Of a DNA stretch of 64,000 nt, positions 8,564 to 17,467 are shown in pieces (within the stretch, counting starts at the first letter, position 1; every line of letters begins with the position of its first letter). The DNA is from Aurantiacibacter sp. MUD61 (lineage in GTDB: Bacteria > Pseudomonadota > Alphaproteobacteria > Sphingomonadales > Sphingomonadaceae), in contig NZ_CP115446.1 of NCBI RefSeq assembly GCF_027912455.1, forward strand, positions 62,001-126,000. Direction: 5' to 3'. The translations under genes were made by a program, and so were the position numbers. The notes beneath the pieces were generated by a model that made no database searches, had not been told where the DNA came from, and worked only from the letters and a program-made list of their open reading frames with translations.

Positions 8564-9027
8564 TAGCCGACAGTGGCTTTCGTGATTTTGCCGGGATTGG
8601 CCGGCGGCTCACCCGTGGGCAGCGCATCGATATGTTCCATGCCGCTCTCGACTTCGCCCCAGACGGTGTACTGGCGATCGAGGAAGCCTGCATCGTCGAA
8701 GCAGATGAAGAACTGCGAATTGGCGCTGTTCGGGTCCATTGTGCGCGCCATTGAGCAGGTGCCGCGCACGTGCTTCGCATCGCTGAATTCCTGATCGAGG
8801 TTCGGCTTGTCCGATCCGCTCATTCCGGTGCCGGTCGGGTCGCCGCCCTGCGCCATGAAGCCGGGGATCACGCGGTGGAACACCACGCCATCGTAAAAGC
8901 CTTCCTTGGCCAGCGTGGTGATCCGCTCGACATGGTTGGGCGCAAGATCCGGGCGCAGCTTGATGACGACATCCTTGCCCTCCCCATCACCGGTATCGAG
9001 AGTGAAAGTCAGCTTTTCATCGGCCAT
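8563..9027 (-). CDS. Cyclophilin-type peptidyl-prolyl cis-trans isomerase
   Basis: A 154-residue cytoplasmic cyclophilin (no signal peptide) that catalyses proline isomerisation. The active-site blocks are present: VVFHRVIPGFMAQGGD with its FHR and Q residues, then NSANSQFFI and LDRQYTVWGEV. The start is the ATG at 9027, which gives the canonical N-terminus; the frame stays open upstream but is not protein-like. It is directly followed by, and overlaps, the lipase lipoprotein gene. Confidence 0.95.
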   Translation of the reverse strand: MADEKLTFTLDTGDGEGKDVVIKLRPDLAPNHVERITTLAKEGFYDGVVFHRVIPGFMAQGGDPTGTGMSGSDKPNLDQEFSDAKHVRGTCSMARTMDPNSANSQFFICFDDAGFLDRQYTVWGEVESGMEHIDALPTGEPPANPGKITKATVG

Positions 9028-9115
9028 GTCGTATTGTCTCCATTGATTGGTGTGACTGGCCACATAGGCGCTCGCCCCGCCACTGGCTAGGGTAACGGGG
9101 CGAGAACCTGTTCGA

Positions 9116-10624
9116 TCAATCGTCCGCTTGTGCAGCCATGCTCGCATCGGCATCGGCCACCCATGCGCGCACTTCGGCGAGCATCGCATCGAGCGCTGCC
9201 CGATCATGCAAGCGGCCACCGAAGAACACCGCTTCGATCTCTCTCGTATTGCCAATGTCCGCGAGCGGATCGGCGCGCAGCAGGATCAAATCGGCCATGC
9301 GTCCCTCCGACACGCCGCCAAAATCGCTTTCGCGCCCCAGATAGGCCGCAGGCACACTCGTCGCAGCGCGCAGGGCATCCATCGGGCTCAGCCCTGCGGC
9401 GACCAGATGGCGCAATTCGTCATGCAGGCTGAAACCGGGGAACACCATCGTGTCATTGGCATCGGTCCCCGCCATGATCTGCACGCCTGCCGCATGGGCA
9501 AGGCCCGTGGTGCGCAGGCCGAGATTGAAGAAATCTTCCAGATCACTCCGGATCGGACCGAGACGTTCTGCTGTGCGATCCATGTCCTGGAACCAGAAGC
9601 GCTGCTGCATCGCCATGATGTAATCAAAGCGCGGATCATTGCGGTAATCTTCGTCACCTGCACGGTAATCCATCTCGCGCGTCAGATGGGTTGGCACGTA
9701 ATAGGTGCCGTTCGCCCGCATGGCTTCGATTTGCCCGGCGCAAATAGTTTCATCAAAGGTGTCGCGTGATCGAGCCGCCATCTCCATGCGATTGGGGAAG
9801 CTTTCCCTTTCGCCCGACAATGCTGCGAGCACGCCAGCGCGGAATTCGCTGCCATAGGTCGAGCAATCGAGCGGCAAGTCACGTGCATGCTCGATCGATG
9901 TCATGCCCATGTTCGCGACATCGGCAACACTGAGATAGGGCGGCACATGGCCCCCGAAGCGCATGTCCTGCTCTGTGGCGACTCGCGCGAAGGTGGCGAA
10001 GGCTTCGGGCCGAAATTCGTCACCTGTCTTCAGGAAATCCGCCCCGCGTTCCTGCATGAAAGCGATTGTGACTTCGGCATCTTCCGCTGAGATCGGGCGA
10101 TATGCCGCCTGCACAGCGTTGGCATCGTCGGGACGATTGCTGTCGATCTTGCTGCTGGAAAGCTCGAGCATGCGTGGCCCCACGATTTCGCCGGCCACGA
10201 TCTGCGCATGCGCGTCACGCATTTCGCCGATACACATGGCGATACCTTCGGGATCGACGCAATCGCTACCCATTTCGCGCACGCCGGTGACGCCGTTGGC
10301 GAGCATCAGGGTCAGCGACGGCTGGTGTACCGGGCGGAAGCTGGTGTGCGCATGCATGTCCATCAGGCCGGGAATCAGATAGCGCCCCTCACCTTCGGTC
10401 ACCTGCTCGGCCACGCGTCCGGAGCTACCGCTATCAGCGATCTCCACGATCCGTCCGTCGAGAATGTAGACGTCCTGCACCGGTGTGCTGGTCCGGCCGT
10501 CCGGATCGATCACGGTCACATTGCGAATAAGCATGTCCGCCGATTGAGCCATCGCAACATTGGCTGGCACGCTGGCGCAGGCCGCGAACGAAAGGGTGGC
10601 GATACTCGCCAAAAGGATACGCAT
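9116..10624 (-). CDS. Amidohydrolase-family exported metal-dependent hydrolase
   Basis: A 502-residue protein of the imidazolonepropionase-like amidohydrolase group. The N-terminus is a signal sequence with a possible lipobox (FAAC, Cys16), followed by the amidohydrolase beta-sandwich (LIRNVTVIDPDG, YLIPGLMDMHAH). Metal ligands are visible as HAH (91-93), a Lys in DFLKTGDE, His in GGHVPP, His in SIEHARD and Asp in AGTDAND. The ATG at 10624 has a good GGGAGAA ribosome binding site. The set suits cyclic amide or dipeptide hydrolysis in the periplasm, but substrates vary widely. It diverges from mgtE. Confidence 0.88.
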   Translation of the reverse strand: MRILLASIATLSFAACASVPANVAMAQSADMLIRNVTVIDPDGRTSTPVQDVYILDGRIVEIADSGSSGRVAEQVTEGEGRYLIPGLMDMHAHTSFRPVHQPSLTLMLANGVTGVREMGSDCVDPEGIAMCIGEMRDAHAQIVAGEIVGPRMLELSSSKIDSNRPDDANAVQAAYRPISAEDAEVTIAFMQERGADFLKTGDEFRPEAFATFARVATEQDMRFGGHVPPYLSVADVANMGMTSIEHARDLPLDCSTYGSEFRAGVLAALSGERESFPNRMEMAARSRDTFDETICAGQIEAMRANGTYYVPTHLTREMDYRAGDEDYRNDPRFDYIMAMQQRFWFQDMDRTAERLGPIRSDLEDFFNLGLRTTGLAHAAGVQIMAGTDANDTMVFPGFSLHDELRHLVAAGLSPMDALRAATSVPAAYLGRESDFGGVSEGRMADLILLRADPLADIGNTREIEAVFFGGRLHDRAALDAMLAEVRAWVADADASMAAQADD

Positions 10625-10647
10625 GAATTCTCCCTGATTTTCGTCCC

Positions 10648-10669
10648 GTGTATTGCTGATATATAACAC
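10648..10669. promoter_or_regulatory. 22-nt GTGT...ACAC element, copy 1
   Basis: The sequence runs from GTGTATT to ATAACAC in the gap between the divergent amidohydrolase and mgtE genes. It matches a second intergenic site at 18878-18899 at 18 of 22 positions. The GTGT/ACAC ends form a short dyad around an AT-rich core that could contain a -10 box. A shared regulator is an inference. Confidence 0.45.
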
Positions 10670-10727
10670 TAAATCAGGATGCAAGCTCTCGCTTGCTTTT
10701 ACAGGCGATGGCAATACACCGGCGCTC

Positions 10728-12146
10728 ATGGCTGAAACCGATCTCCAGGATGCTGACCTCGACACGCCCGTGCAGGGCGAAGGGGAGCAGTTTGACGAGG
10801 AAAATCGGCTCAAGCCCGAGTTTGTTCGGCAAGTGCGCGCGTCGCTTCGCGATGATAATGAAGACAGCACTTACGATCTTGTCGAACCGCTGCACCCCGC
10901 TGATATTGCTGACCTTTTCGAGCTGGTAGAGCGTGATGAGCGCGCGACGCTGGCCGCTGCCATCACCGACCTGATGAGCAGCGAGGTGATCGCCGAGCTT
11001 AACGATTACGTGCGCGAAGACATGCTCGAGGATCTCGATCCCGAAGCTGTCGCTGAAATCGTCGAATTGCTCGATACCGATGACGCCGTCCAGCTCATTG
11101 AAGACCTCGACGATGCCGATCAGCGCGCCATTCTGGCAGAGGTCGAGGCGGAAGACCGCACCGCAATCGAGGCCGCCCTCGCCTATCCGGAGGAAACTGC
11201 CGGCCGCCTGATGCAGCGCGAGCTGATTGCCGTACCGGACAGTATGACCGTGGGCGATCTCATCGATTACCTGCGTAGCAACGATGATCTGCCGACCGAG
11301 TTCTGGGAAATCTTCGTCGTCGATCATCGCTACCATCCGATCGGCTCGTGCCAATTGAGCTGGATCATGCGGACCCCGCGCGACATCGCGCTGACCGATG
11401 TGATGAAGCGCGATCAAACGCTAATCCCAGTCGATATGGATCAGGAAGAAGTCGCACTACGCTTCCAGAAATATGCGCTGATTTCCGCCGCCGTCGTCGA
11501 TGATGACGGCCGCCTGGTTGGCCAGATGACGGTCGACGATATCGTCCACATCATCTCCGAAGAAGCGGGCGAGGATGCGCTGCTGATGTCGGGTGCAGGT
11601 GAAGGCGATATCAACGAGCCGCTGCGCGAAGCCTACTCAGCCCGTGTGCGCTGGCTGATCGCCAATCTCGGCACCGCCGTTGTCGCCAGCGCGATCATCG
11701 CTGCCTTTGGCGCGGCGATCGAGGAATTGGTGGCGCTCGCCGTGCTGATGCCGATTGTTGCCAGCATTGGCGGTAATGCTGGCACGCAGACGATGGCTGT
11801 GACCGTGCGCGCCATCGCGATGAACCAGCTTACCCGCTCCAATACCAAGCGGCTCGTCCTGCGCGAGTTAAAAGTGGCATTGATGAACGGCGCGACTATC
11901 GCGGTGCTGATCGGGATCGCCACGGCGGTCATCTTTACCCCGCAGCTGGGCGGAGTGATCGCGGCGGCGATGATCGTGAACATTATCGTATCGGGAATGG
12001 CCGGCGTGCTGGTGCCGGTGGCGTTCGACCGGCTGGATCAGGATCCGGCGGTCGCCTCCAGCGTCTTCGTGACGATGATAACCGATTCCATGGGTTTCTT
12101 CGCTTTCCTCGGCCTGGCGGTGGCGAGCGGTCTAGTTTCGATGTGA
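10728..12146 (+). CDS. mgtE: Magnesium transporter MgtE
   Basis: A 472-residue Mg2+ channel. The order is typical: an N-terminal superhelical domain (HPADIADLFELVERDER, then LDPEAVAEIVELLDTDDA), two CBS domains (about 155-280, including the MTVDDIVHII segment), and a membrane domain of about five helices that begins near RVRWLIANLGTAVVAS and carries PIVASIGGNAGTQTM, the Mg2+ selectivity region. I chose the ATG at 10728; the longer frame to 10653 covers the promoter gap. Cytosolic Mg2+ gates the channel through the CBS and N domains in characterised homologs. Confidence 0.95.
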   Translation: MAETDLQDADLDTPVQGEGEQFDEENRLKPEFVRQVRASLRDDNEDSTYDLVEPLHPADIADLFELVERDERATLAAAITDLMSSEVIAELNDYVREDMLEDLDPEAVAEIVELLDTDDAVQLIEDLDDADQRAILAEVEAEDRTAIEAALAYPEETAGRLMQRELIAVPDSMTVGDLIDYLRSNDDLPTEFWEIFVVDHRYHPIGSCQLSWIMRTPRDIALTDVMKRDQTLIPVDMDQEEVALRFQKYALISAAVVDDDGRLVGQMTVDDIVHIISEEAGEDALLMSGAGEGDINEPLREAYSARVRWLIANLGTAVVASAIIAAFGAAIEELVALAVLMPIVASIGGNAGTQTMAVTVRAIAMNQLTRSNTKRLVLRELKVALMNGATIAVLIGIATAVIFTPQLGGVIAAAMIVNIIVSGMAGVLVPVAFDRLDQDPAVASSVFVTMITDSMGFFAFLGLAVASGLVSM

Positions 12147-12165
12147 TCCTGCAGGGAGTATCAGG

Positions 12166-12480
12166 GTGACCAATAAGTACGAAGCCTCCATGAATTTCGA
12201 TGTGGAGATGGTGCGCGACTTTCTCGAACAGCTTGAGGATGAGCTTGAGCTAGGCCTCGAAATTGATGAGCTGTGCGATTTTACCGAGAATACAGAAGTC
12301 GAAGACGAACGTCAGCGCACTTACGATATCGAGTTTCGCGGCGATGATGCCAGCATGACCTATGTCGTCTTCATGGATGATATCGACGCCCCCGATATCG
12401 CCTTTTTCGTTTCCGACCCGGAGCTCGCGGACGAAATCAACCAGCAGATGGAAGCTTTTGCCGAGAAGCACGGGCTCTGA
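12166..12480 (+). CDS. Small acidic protein of unknown function
   Basis: A 104-residue, strongly acidic protein without signal peptide or membrane segment. It starts at a GTG with a GGGAG Shine-Dalgarno at good distance, 19 nt after mgtE; an ATG at 12190 is an alternative. The sequence alternates predicted helix (VRDFLEQLEDELELG) and strands (RTYDIEFRGDD, MTYVVFMDD). Position suggests co-transcription with mgtE, but I see no evidence for a functional link and do not recognise the family. Confidence 0.65.
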   Translation: MTNKYEASMNFDVEMVRDFLEQLEDELELGLEIDELCDFTENTEVEDERQRTYDIEFRGDDASMTYVVFMDDIDAPDIAFFVSDPELADEINQQMEAFAEKHGL

Positions 12481-12519
12481 TCGCCGGAGCCGGTCTGCCG
12501 ATCACTTCCGAAGCTGTGA

Positions 12520-14247
12520 TCAGTCCACGCGCACCGCCGTGCTTTCCCTGCCATCCTGAGTAAATACCGCACCGGTAATTTCTCCATCCTCTTGGGTGAA
12601 GACTATCTCGCCATTCACCGAAGTCAGGAAGAATTCCAGCGGCGCGCGCGGATATATTCGCAGGGGAGCCTGTCCGGTCAATGCCGCTTCCAGCCCGCCA
12701 GTGATGCGCGTCACCGTCAATTCCAGTCCGGGGGCGAAACGATAGGTGCCCACGACCCTGTCGAGCTGCGCGTCCGTCAGTTCGACCTCTTCGCGCACCA
12801 CGGTTTCGGGTGCCTCGGGCACAGGCCCTGCTTCCGACAGCGGCGCCCCGACGAGAAAATGCAGGGCAATGTCCTGCGTCGAAGGTTCTATGGCGCTATT
12901 GGTCAAAACGACTACGCCCTGCCCGCTCTCTTCCTGCAGTGCGACATGTGCCCGGAAACCGCCCGTACCGCCACCATGCATCACGACAACGCCGCTGGGT
13001 GCCGGAACGACCATCCAGCCAAGTCCCGAGCGATATCCCGGTGCCTGCCTGAGATCTGACATCGTCAACAGCATGGCCGGTGCCAACGGCGAGGACGGAT
13101 CCATAGCTGCGGCCGCAAATTTGAGCATGTCGGCAGGTGTCGAGCGCAGTGCGCCCGCCCCGGTGAGGACGCCCAAGTCCCAAGCTAGCGTTTCGCGGTT
13201 ATACTCGTCTCGTCCGGTGGCAAAGCGCGATTGCTGGTCTGCCGTGAGCACAATGCCGGTGTCGCCCATATCCAGTGGATCGAGAATGCGGTTGCGCAAC
13301 AGCACCTCGAGATCGCTTCCACCGGCGCGCTCCAAGGCATAGCCAAGGAGACCGAAGCCCAGATTGGAATAGGCATATTCGCTTCCCGGTGCGCGTTCCG
13401 GTTCATAGCTGGCCAGGAATGCCAGAAGATCTTCTTCGCCATAGTCGGCATACGGATTGCGGATGTCCGAAAATTCCAGGTTGGAAGGCAATCGCGGCAG
13501 GCCGGATTCGTGCCGGGCAAGGTGGCGCAGCGTTATCGGCTGGCCTTCGAAGGTCCCGATCGTCGCACCGTCGGGCAGATAATCCGACACGGGGTCGTCC
13601 AGCGAAACGAGGCCGTCATTTGCCATGTCGGCCAGCAGGAGCGCGACAAACACTTTGGTGATGGAACCGATCTCGAAAACCGTATCGGCATCGAATGCCC
13701 CGTCCGGCGAAGGCCCTTGGGAAACGACCCGCGTACCGTCCGGTGTGATCGCACCCACTACGATGCCGGTGCCGGGGCGATGCATCAGACGTTCCGTCAA
13801 GATGCTGGCGATGTCCGCATCCGCAGGAATATCCCACTCTTCGGGCAATTGCGGGGTCGCTGCGGCGGCTTCGCGCTCCGGTCGCTCGGCGGCAACCAGA
13901 GTGAGCGCAAGCGACTGGCCGGCCTGGGTCCACAAGCCAATCCAGCTTTCGGTGGCGGTGTCCCACTCCGCCCGGTAGCGCCCGCCCACCGCCGGGACTG
14001 TGAATGACAGGGTCGTGTCGGTCGCTTCAACATCTTCCAGCGGAATGTCGAATGCGTTCTGGCTCGGGCTGTCGAGCGTGCCCGATAGCGTCCCGTCATC
14101 CTGTCGTTCGATGTTGACGCCGAGCGGTAGCTGGACCGTGCCGGCATCGAGCGTTCCTTCCCAATACCCCTGCACATCCTGCGCCTGGGCCGGCGCGGCG
14201 ATGACGATAGCTGCGCTGGCGGCGATAGCACTGGCAATCCGATGCAT
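12520..14247 (-). CDS. Beta-lactamase-family serine hydrolase, secreted
   Basis: A 575-residue protein with a Sec signal peptide ending AQAQ near residue 23. An N-terminal beta-rich domain (about 25-125) precedes a class C beta-lactamase/penicillin-binding-like domain. The nucleophile motif is SITK at 195-198, the second motif is YSN in YAYSNLGF, and the third is HGGGTGG. A C-terminal lipocalin-like segment ends the protein, a common layout in esterases or D-peptidases of this clan. It is monocistronic and divergent from the DUF1489 gene. The substrate cannot be inferred. Confidence 0.88.
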   Translation of the reverse strand: MHRIASAIAASAAIVIAAPAQAQDVQGYWEGTLDAGTVQLPLGVNIERQDDGTLSGTLDSPSQNAFDIPLEDVEATDTTLSFTVPAVGGRYRAEWDTATESWIGLWTQAGQSLALTLVAAERPEREAAAATPQLPEEWDIPADADIASILTERLMHRPGTGIVVGAITPDGTRVVSQGPSPDGAFDADTVFEIGSITKVFVALLLADMANDGLVSLDDPVSDYLPDGATIGTFEGQPITLRHLARHESGLPRLPSNLEFSDIRNPYADYGEEDLLAFLASYEPERAPGSEYAYSNLGFGLLGYALERAGGSDLEVLLRNRILDPLDMGDTGIVLTADQQSRFATGRDEYNRETLAWDLGVLTGAGALRSTPADMLKFAAAAMDPSSPLAPAMLLTMSDLRQAPGYRSGLGWMVVPAPSGVVVMHGGGTGGFRAHVALQEESGQGVVVLTNSAIEPSTQDIALHFLVGAPLSEAGPVPEAPETVVREEVELTDAQLDRVVGTYRFAPGLELTVTRITGGLEAALTGQAPLRIYPRAPLEFFLTSVNGEIVFTQEDGEITGAVFTQDGRESTAVRVD

Positions 14248-14345
14248 GGCAGGAACTCCTTGTAATTGCGTGCCCCATCATACCGGGGATGGGGGATGCC
14301 GCAACCCGGGCTTGAGCGCGTGGAAAGTGCTACCATCTATCATCC

Positions 14346-14735
14346 ATGCCGCTGCACCTGACCAAGATCGCCTTTGGCGCGAAGAGCTTTGCCGATATCG
14401 AGCAATGGTATGCCGGGCGCAGCAGCCCGCATTTGACCACGCGTTATCGCCCGACGAAATGGGAAGAATGCATCGGCGGATCGCTGTTCTGGATTCACGA
14501 GCACAATATCGTCGCCCGGTCGCAAATCCTCGGCTTCTCGCAAACCGACAATGGCCGCTGGCGGATCGAGTTGGAGCCGCGCCTTGTCAAAGTCATGCCG
14601 CGCCCCAAGCGCGCGCATCAAGGCTGGCGCTACCTCAAAGGCGAACCTCCGCGCGATCTGGAGGATGGTGAGGATGTCGGCGATATCATTCCGGGCAAGC
14701 TCGCCGGAAAGCTTCAGCGGCTCGGTCTGATCTAG
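14346..14735 (+). CDS. DUF1489-family protein
   Basis: A 129-residue cytoplasmic protein matching the alphaproteobacterial DUF1489 pattern. It starts MPLHLTKIAFGAKSF, carries TRYRPTKWEE and GSLFWIHEH, then the basic IELEPRLVKVMPRPKRAHQGWRYL region and a C-terminal LPG-like IIPGKLAGKLQRLGL. Family function is unknown; the basic patch around residues 80-97 could suit nucleic acid binding (inference). It stands as a short single gene, divergent from the serine hydrolase. Confidence 0.85.
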   Translation: MPLHLTKIAFGAKSFADIEQWYAGRSSPHLTTRYRPTKWEECIGGSLFWIHEHNIVARSQILGFSQTDNGRWRIELEPRLVKVMPRPKRAHQGWRYLKGEPPRDLEDGEDVGDIIPGKLAGKLQRLGLI

Positions 14736-14788
14736 ATTCTCGGAACTCGCCTCTGTCGGAAGGCGTTGATCGAGAAAGGAGAAAATTC

Positions 14789-15040
14789 ATGCCCGAACGC
14801 CAGAAAATCCACTCAGACAACGAACTTATCGAAGAAATGCAGGAAGGCGCGACGCCGTCACAAGGCAGCCGCTCCGGCGGCGAAGTCAATCGCCGCGTCG
14901 GAACGCGAGGCGAACTCAACCGCGCGACCGATCCTGAGCACAATGAGTCCGTCGTCGGAAGCGACAATCCTGCGGAAGACGCGAAGAAGGGCCCCAAGAC
15001 CCAGTCCGCCATCGCGCGCGAGGCTCGCGACGACAGCTAG
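14789..15040 (+). CDS. Small hydrophilic protein of unknown function
   Basis: An 83-residue protein with few hydrophobic residues, rich in Glu, Arg, Ser, Asn and Gly, probably disordered. The ATG at 14789 is preceded by a GAGAAAGGAG Shine-Dalgarno. The sequence has a repeat-like centre (GGEVNRRVGTRGELNRATD). It lies 53 nt after the DUF1489 gene on the same strand. The composition resembles small stress-associated hydrophilic proteins, but that is only a compositional impression. Confidence 0.6.
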   Translation: MPERQKIHSDNELIEEMQEGATPSQGSRSGGEVNRRVGTRGELNRATDPEHNESVVGSDNPAEDAKKGPKTQSAIAREARDDS

Positions 15041-15144
15041 GCCGCGGCCTCATCCAGAATACCCCATATGGTGCATTGTTGGCGGGCCTGAGCGACCGTA
15101 ACCGCATTGGCGCATCGCTACCGATGCACCAACAGGGGATCATC

Positions 15145-15486
15145 ATGAAATTCATCGTCACGCTGGCAGCTTCTGCCGCAATCTTTGCCCTGCCTGCGAC
15201 AGCCGCAGCGCAGGGCCTTCCTTCCATGCCGCGCATTAATGCACCGTCGCTCGATGTGTCGGATCGCGAAATTTCGCAGTTCATCGAGCTTGCCCTCCAG
15301 ATAGAAACGATCCTGGAGGACGGCACACTCGATGATGTGGCCATGCGCGCCGCCATCGACACGCTGATCGCCGAGTCCGATTTCGAGGCCGAACGCTTCA
15401 TGGCGATTGCCGAGATCGTGGCGGACAACCGGCTGCTTCGCCGCCGCCTGCCCTCTGAAGTCCTGGCTTACCTGACCGAAGACTGA
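15145..15486 (+). CDS. Small exported helical protein
   Basis: A 113-residue protein. The ATG at 15145 yields a standard signal peptide (MKFIVTLAAS...ATAAAQG); a longer frame begins at 15076 but lacks one. The mature part is acidic and helical (SDREISQFIELALQIETIL) and weakly resembles DUF4168-type periplasmic proteins, which I cannot confirm. A strong hairpin at 15514-15548 separates it from the convergent gene downstream. Confidence 0.65.
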   Translation: MKFIVTLAASAAIFALPATAAAQGLPSMPRINAPSLDVSDREISQFIELALQIETILEDGTLDDVAMRAAIDTLIAESDFEAERFMAIAEIVADNRLLRRRLPSEVLAYLTED

Positions 15487-15513
15487 TCGAAGCTCGCAAG
15501 ATCAATCTTTGTC

Positions 15514-15548
15514 GAAGGCGCTGCGTGTCGACCCCGCGCAGCGCCTTC
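15514..15548. terminator. Bidirectional hairpin between convergent genes
   Basis: A perfect 12-bp stem, GAAGGCGCTGCG (15514-15525) pairing with 15537-15548, encloses an 11-nt loop between the stops at 15486 (+) and 15557 (-). T-rich bases flank it only weakly, so termination is likely but not certain. Confidence 0.6.
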
Positions 15549-15556
15549 ATACTTCG

Positions 15557-16495
15557 TCAGTCGATGGCAACCGGCTGGTCGGGGCACATCAGGGTCAGTA
15601 CCTCTTCATCGAAATCATAAGTGATGCTGGCGCAGTGGCCGATTGTGTCCATGCCCAGATACATCCGCTGACGCGGAATATCGCCGGTATTGGCGGTCAC
15701 AACGATTTCGTCCGGATCGCCTTCCGGCGGCGGGCCTTCATCGATGCCTTCGGAATTGCCGTGATCGCTGACTCGAACGGCGATATTGCGCACCTCCAGC
15801 TCGCCTAGCATCAGCGGATCGCGGAGGGTGAGTGATCGGACGGGCCGCTCCACGCCATAGAGGATCGGAATTGCGCGCGGCTCCCCGGAAAAATATCCGC
15901 GATAATCGTCGGCGAGAATGCGGCCACCTGTCGCGGTGATTAGGGTTTCTGGCCGGTCGAAGCTGAAAGCGACGTGGATTGGCACGCCGCCCTCTTCGAG
16001 CACTGTGCCGACAAGGCTGCGGCCCAAGCGCTCCAGCGGGAAACTATGCGCACGATCTTCAGGTGTTTGCTCGCGCAGCGTCAGCACGACGCGCTCTTGC
16101 GGGAAATGGCCGGGCGCTACGGTCCCATCGGCGCCTTCGACGAACTGTCGCTCGCTGTAGGCCGTACGCCGCCGGAATGTGCCGCCCTGCATGTGATAGC
16201 GCACAGTATCGGTCTGGAACGGCAATTCGGTCGATCCGATGACATACATGAAACGGAACATGCTCGGTTCGAGCCCAAGCCGCTCGGCCACGTCGCCATT
16301 CACCGTCACGGCGGAAACCGCATCGGGCGCGATAATGATCCGGACCGGCTGGTCGTTGATAATTACTTCGACCGGCTCGCCTGCCTGTGCACGAAGTTCG
16401 ACATCATCGAGATCGACGCGTTGGGCATGGGCGGCATCGGGCATCGCGGCGAAAACCACCACAAGTGCAGTGGCAGCCAATAGTGTCTTTTGCAT
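15557..16495 (-). CDS. Exported protein, possibly with retropepsin-like fold
   Basis: A 312-residue protein. The ATG at 16495 gives a signal peptide ending DAAHAQ. The mature part is beta-rich. A central segment SFDRPETLITATGGRILAD and a terminal YLGMDTIGHCASITYDF resemble the flap and the 'GMD-I--YD' strand of retropepsin-like aspartyl proteases, but the catalytic DTG motif is not present, so activity is doubtful. It is followed in the direction of transcription only by the hairpin at 15514-15548. Function unknown. Confidence 0.65.
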   Translation of the reverse strand: MQKTLLAATALVVVFAAMPDAAHAQRVDLDDVELRAQAGEPVEVIINDQPVRIIIAPDAVSAVTVNGDVAERLGLEPSMFRFMYVIGSTELPFQTDTVRYHMQGGTFRRRTAYSERQFVEGADGTVAPGHFPQERVVLTLREQTPEDRAHSFPLERLGRSLVGTVLEEGGVPIHVAFSFDRPETLITATGGRILADDYRGYFSGEPRAIPILYGVERPVRSLTLRDPLMLGELEVRNIAVRVSDHGNSEGIDEGPPPEGDPDEIVVTANTGDIPRQRMYLGMDTIGHCASITYDFDEEVLTLMCPDQPVAID

Positions 16496-16564
16496 TGATA
16501 CTCCGATCGTCCTGAGGTCCCAGCAGCTGCAAAGCGCAGCCACGCTGAATGCCAAGTGTATCGG

Positions 16565-17467
16565 CTAGTCTTCCGAGTCAGCCAGCCACCAAGCGAGCAG
16601 AGTGTGCGCAATGGCTTCTTTAGGCGGCGCGTAGAAACTGCGCGATTCCCCGCCTTTGCTCATCGCTTCTGTGACTTCTTCTCGGGAGAACCAGCGCACA
16701 TCCTCCATCTCGGTCTCGTCGATCGTCAGTTCGTGATTATCAGCCCTGCCGTGGCAGCCGATCATCAATTGCGAAGGGAATGGCCAGGGCTGGCTGGCGA
16801 CATAGCGCACATCGCTGACCGTCACGCCCGCCTCTTCGAATGTCTCGCGAGAGACGGCTTCTTCCAGGCTTTCCCCCGGTTCGACGAAGCCTGCGAGCGC
16901 AGAATAGCTGCCCTCCGGCCAGCCGTGGCCACGGCCGAGAAGCACATCGCCTTCATGCTCGACCAGCATGATCGCGACGGGATCGGTGCGCGGGAAATGC
17001 GGAGCGCCGCAGCCGCCGTCGTCCTTTACGCAATTGCGCTGCCAGCCGCCCTTGGCGAGCACCGTAGGTTTGCCGCAATTGGCGCAGAAGCGGTGGCGTG
17101 CATGCCAATCGACAAGACTGCGCGCGCCGGCATAGATCGCCAGATCGCGCGACCGCAATTGCATAAGCATGGAGCGGTTGGCGCGCTGTTCATAGGCCTG
17201 CCGTGTATCGCCCTCTTCCGCCACTTTGGCAAAAATCGGCGCGCCATCCTTCAGGCCAAGATAGACAAGCTCTGCTCGCTCACAGTCCGCATCCAGAGGC
17301 ACGAACACCAGCGCATTCTCCTTCATCACCGGCATCAACCCGTCGAGCGCCAGCAAGCGAGCATCCGGATTGGCCAGCGCCGCAGCAAGCCGCTCCGGAT
17401 CGGCGCGTGTGTGATCGTCACGGTCCATGCCGTGGCCGGTAAGCGCTGGTTTAATTTTGTCGCTCAT
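16565..17467 (-). CDS. nudC: NAD(+) diphosphatase NudC
   Basis: A 300-residue Nudix hydrolase that cleaves NADH/NAD+ and, in known homologs, removes NAD caps from RNA. A zinc ribbon is visible as FCANCGK plus two further Cys in NCVKDDGGC. It is followed by the Nudix box GFVEPGESLEEAVSRETFEE, complete for G-x5-E-x7-REUxEExGU, and the NudC signature SQPWPFPSQLM. The start overlaps the stop of the upstream serine hydrolase as ATGA, so the pair is translationally coupled. Confidence 0.95.
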   Translation of the reverse strand: MSDKIKPALTGHGMDRDDHTRADPERLAAALANPDARLLALDGLMPVMKENALVFVPLDADCERAELVYLGLKDGAPIFAKVAEEGDTRQAYEQRANRSMLMQLRSRDLAIYAGARSLVDWHARHRFCANCGKPTVLAKGGWQRNCVKDDGGCGAPHFPRTDPVAIMLVEHEGDVLLGRGHGWPEGSYSALAGFVEPGESLEEAVSRETFEEAGVTVSDVRYVASQPWPFPSQLMIGCHGRADNHELTIDETEMEDVRWFSREEVTEAMSKGGESRSFYAPPKEAIAHTLLAWWLADSED

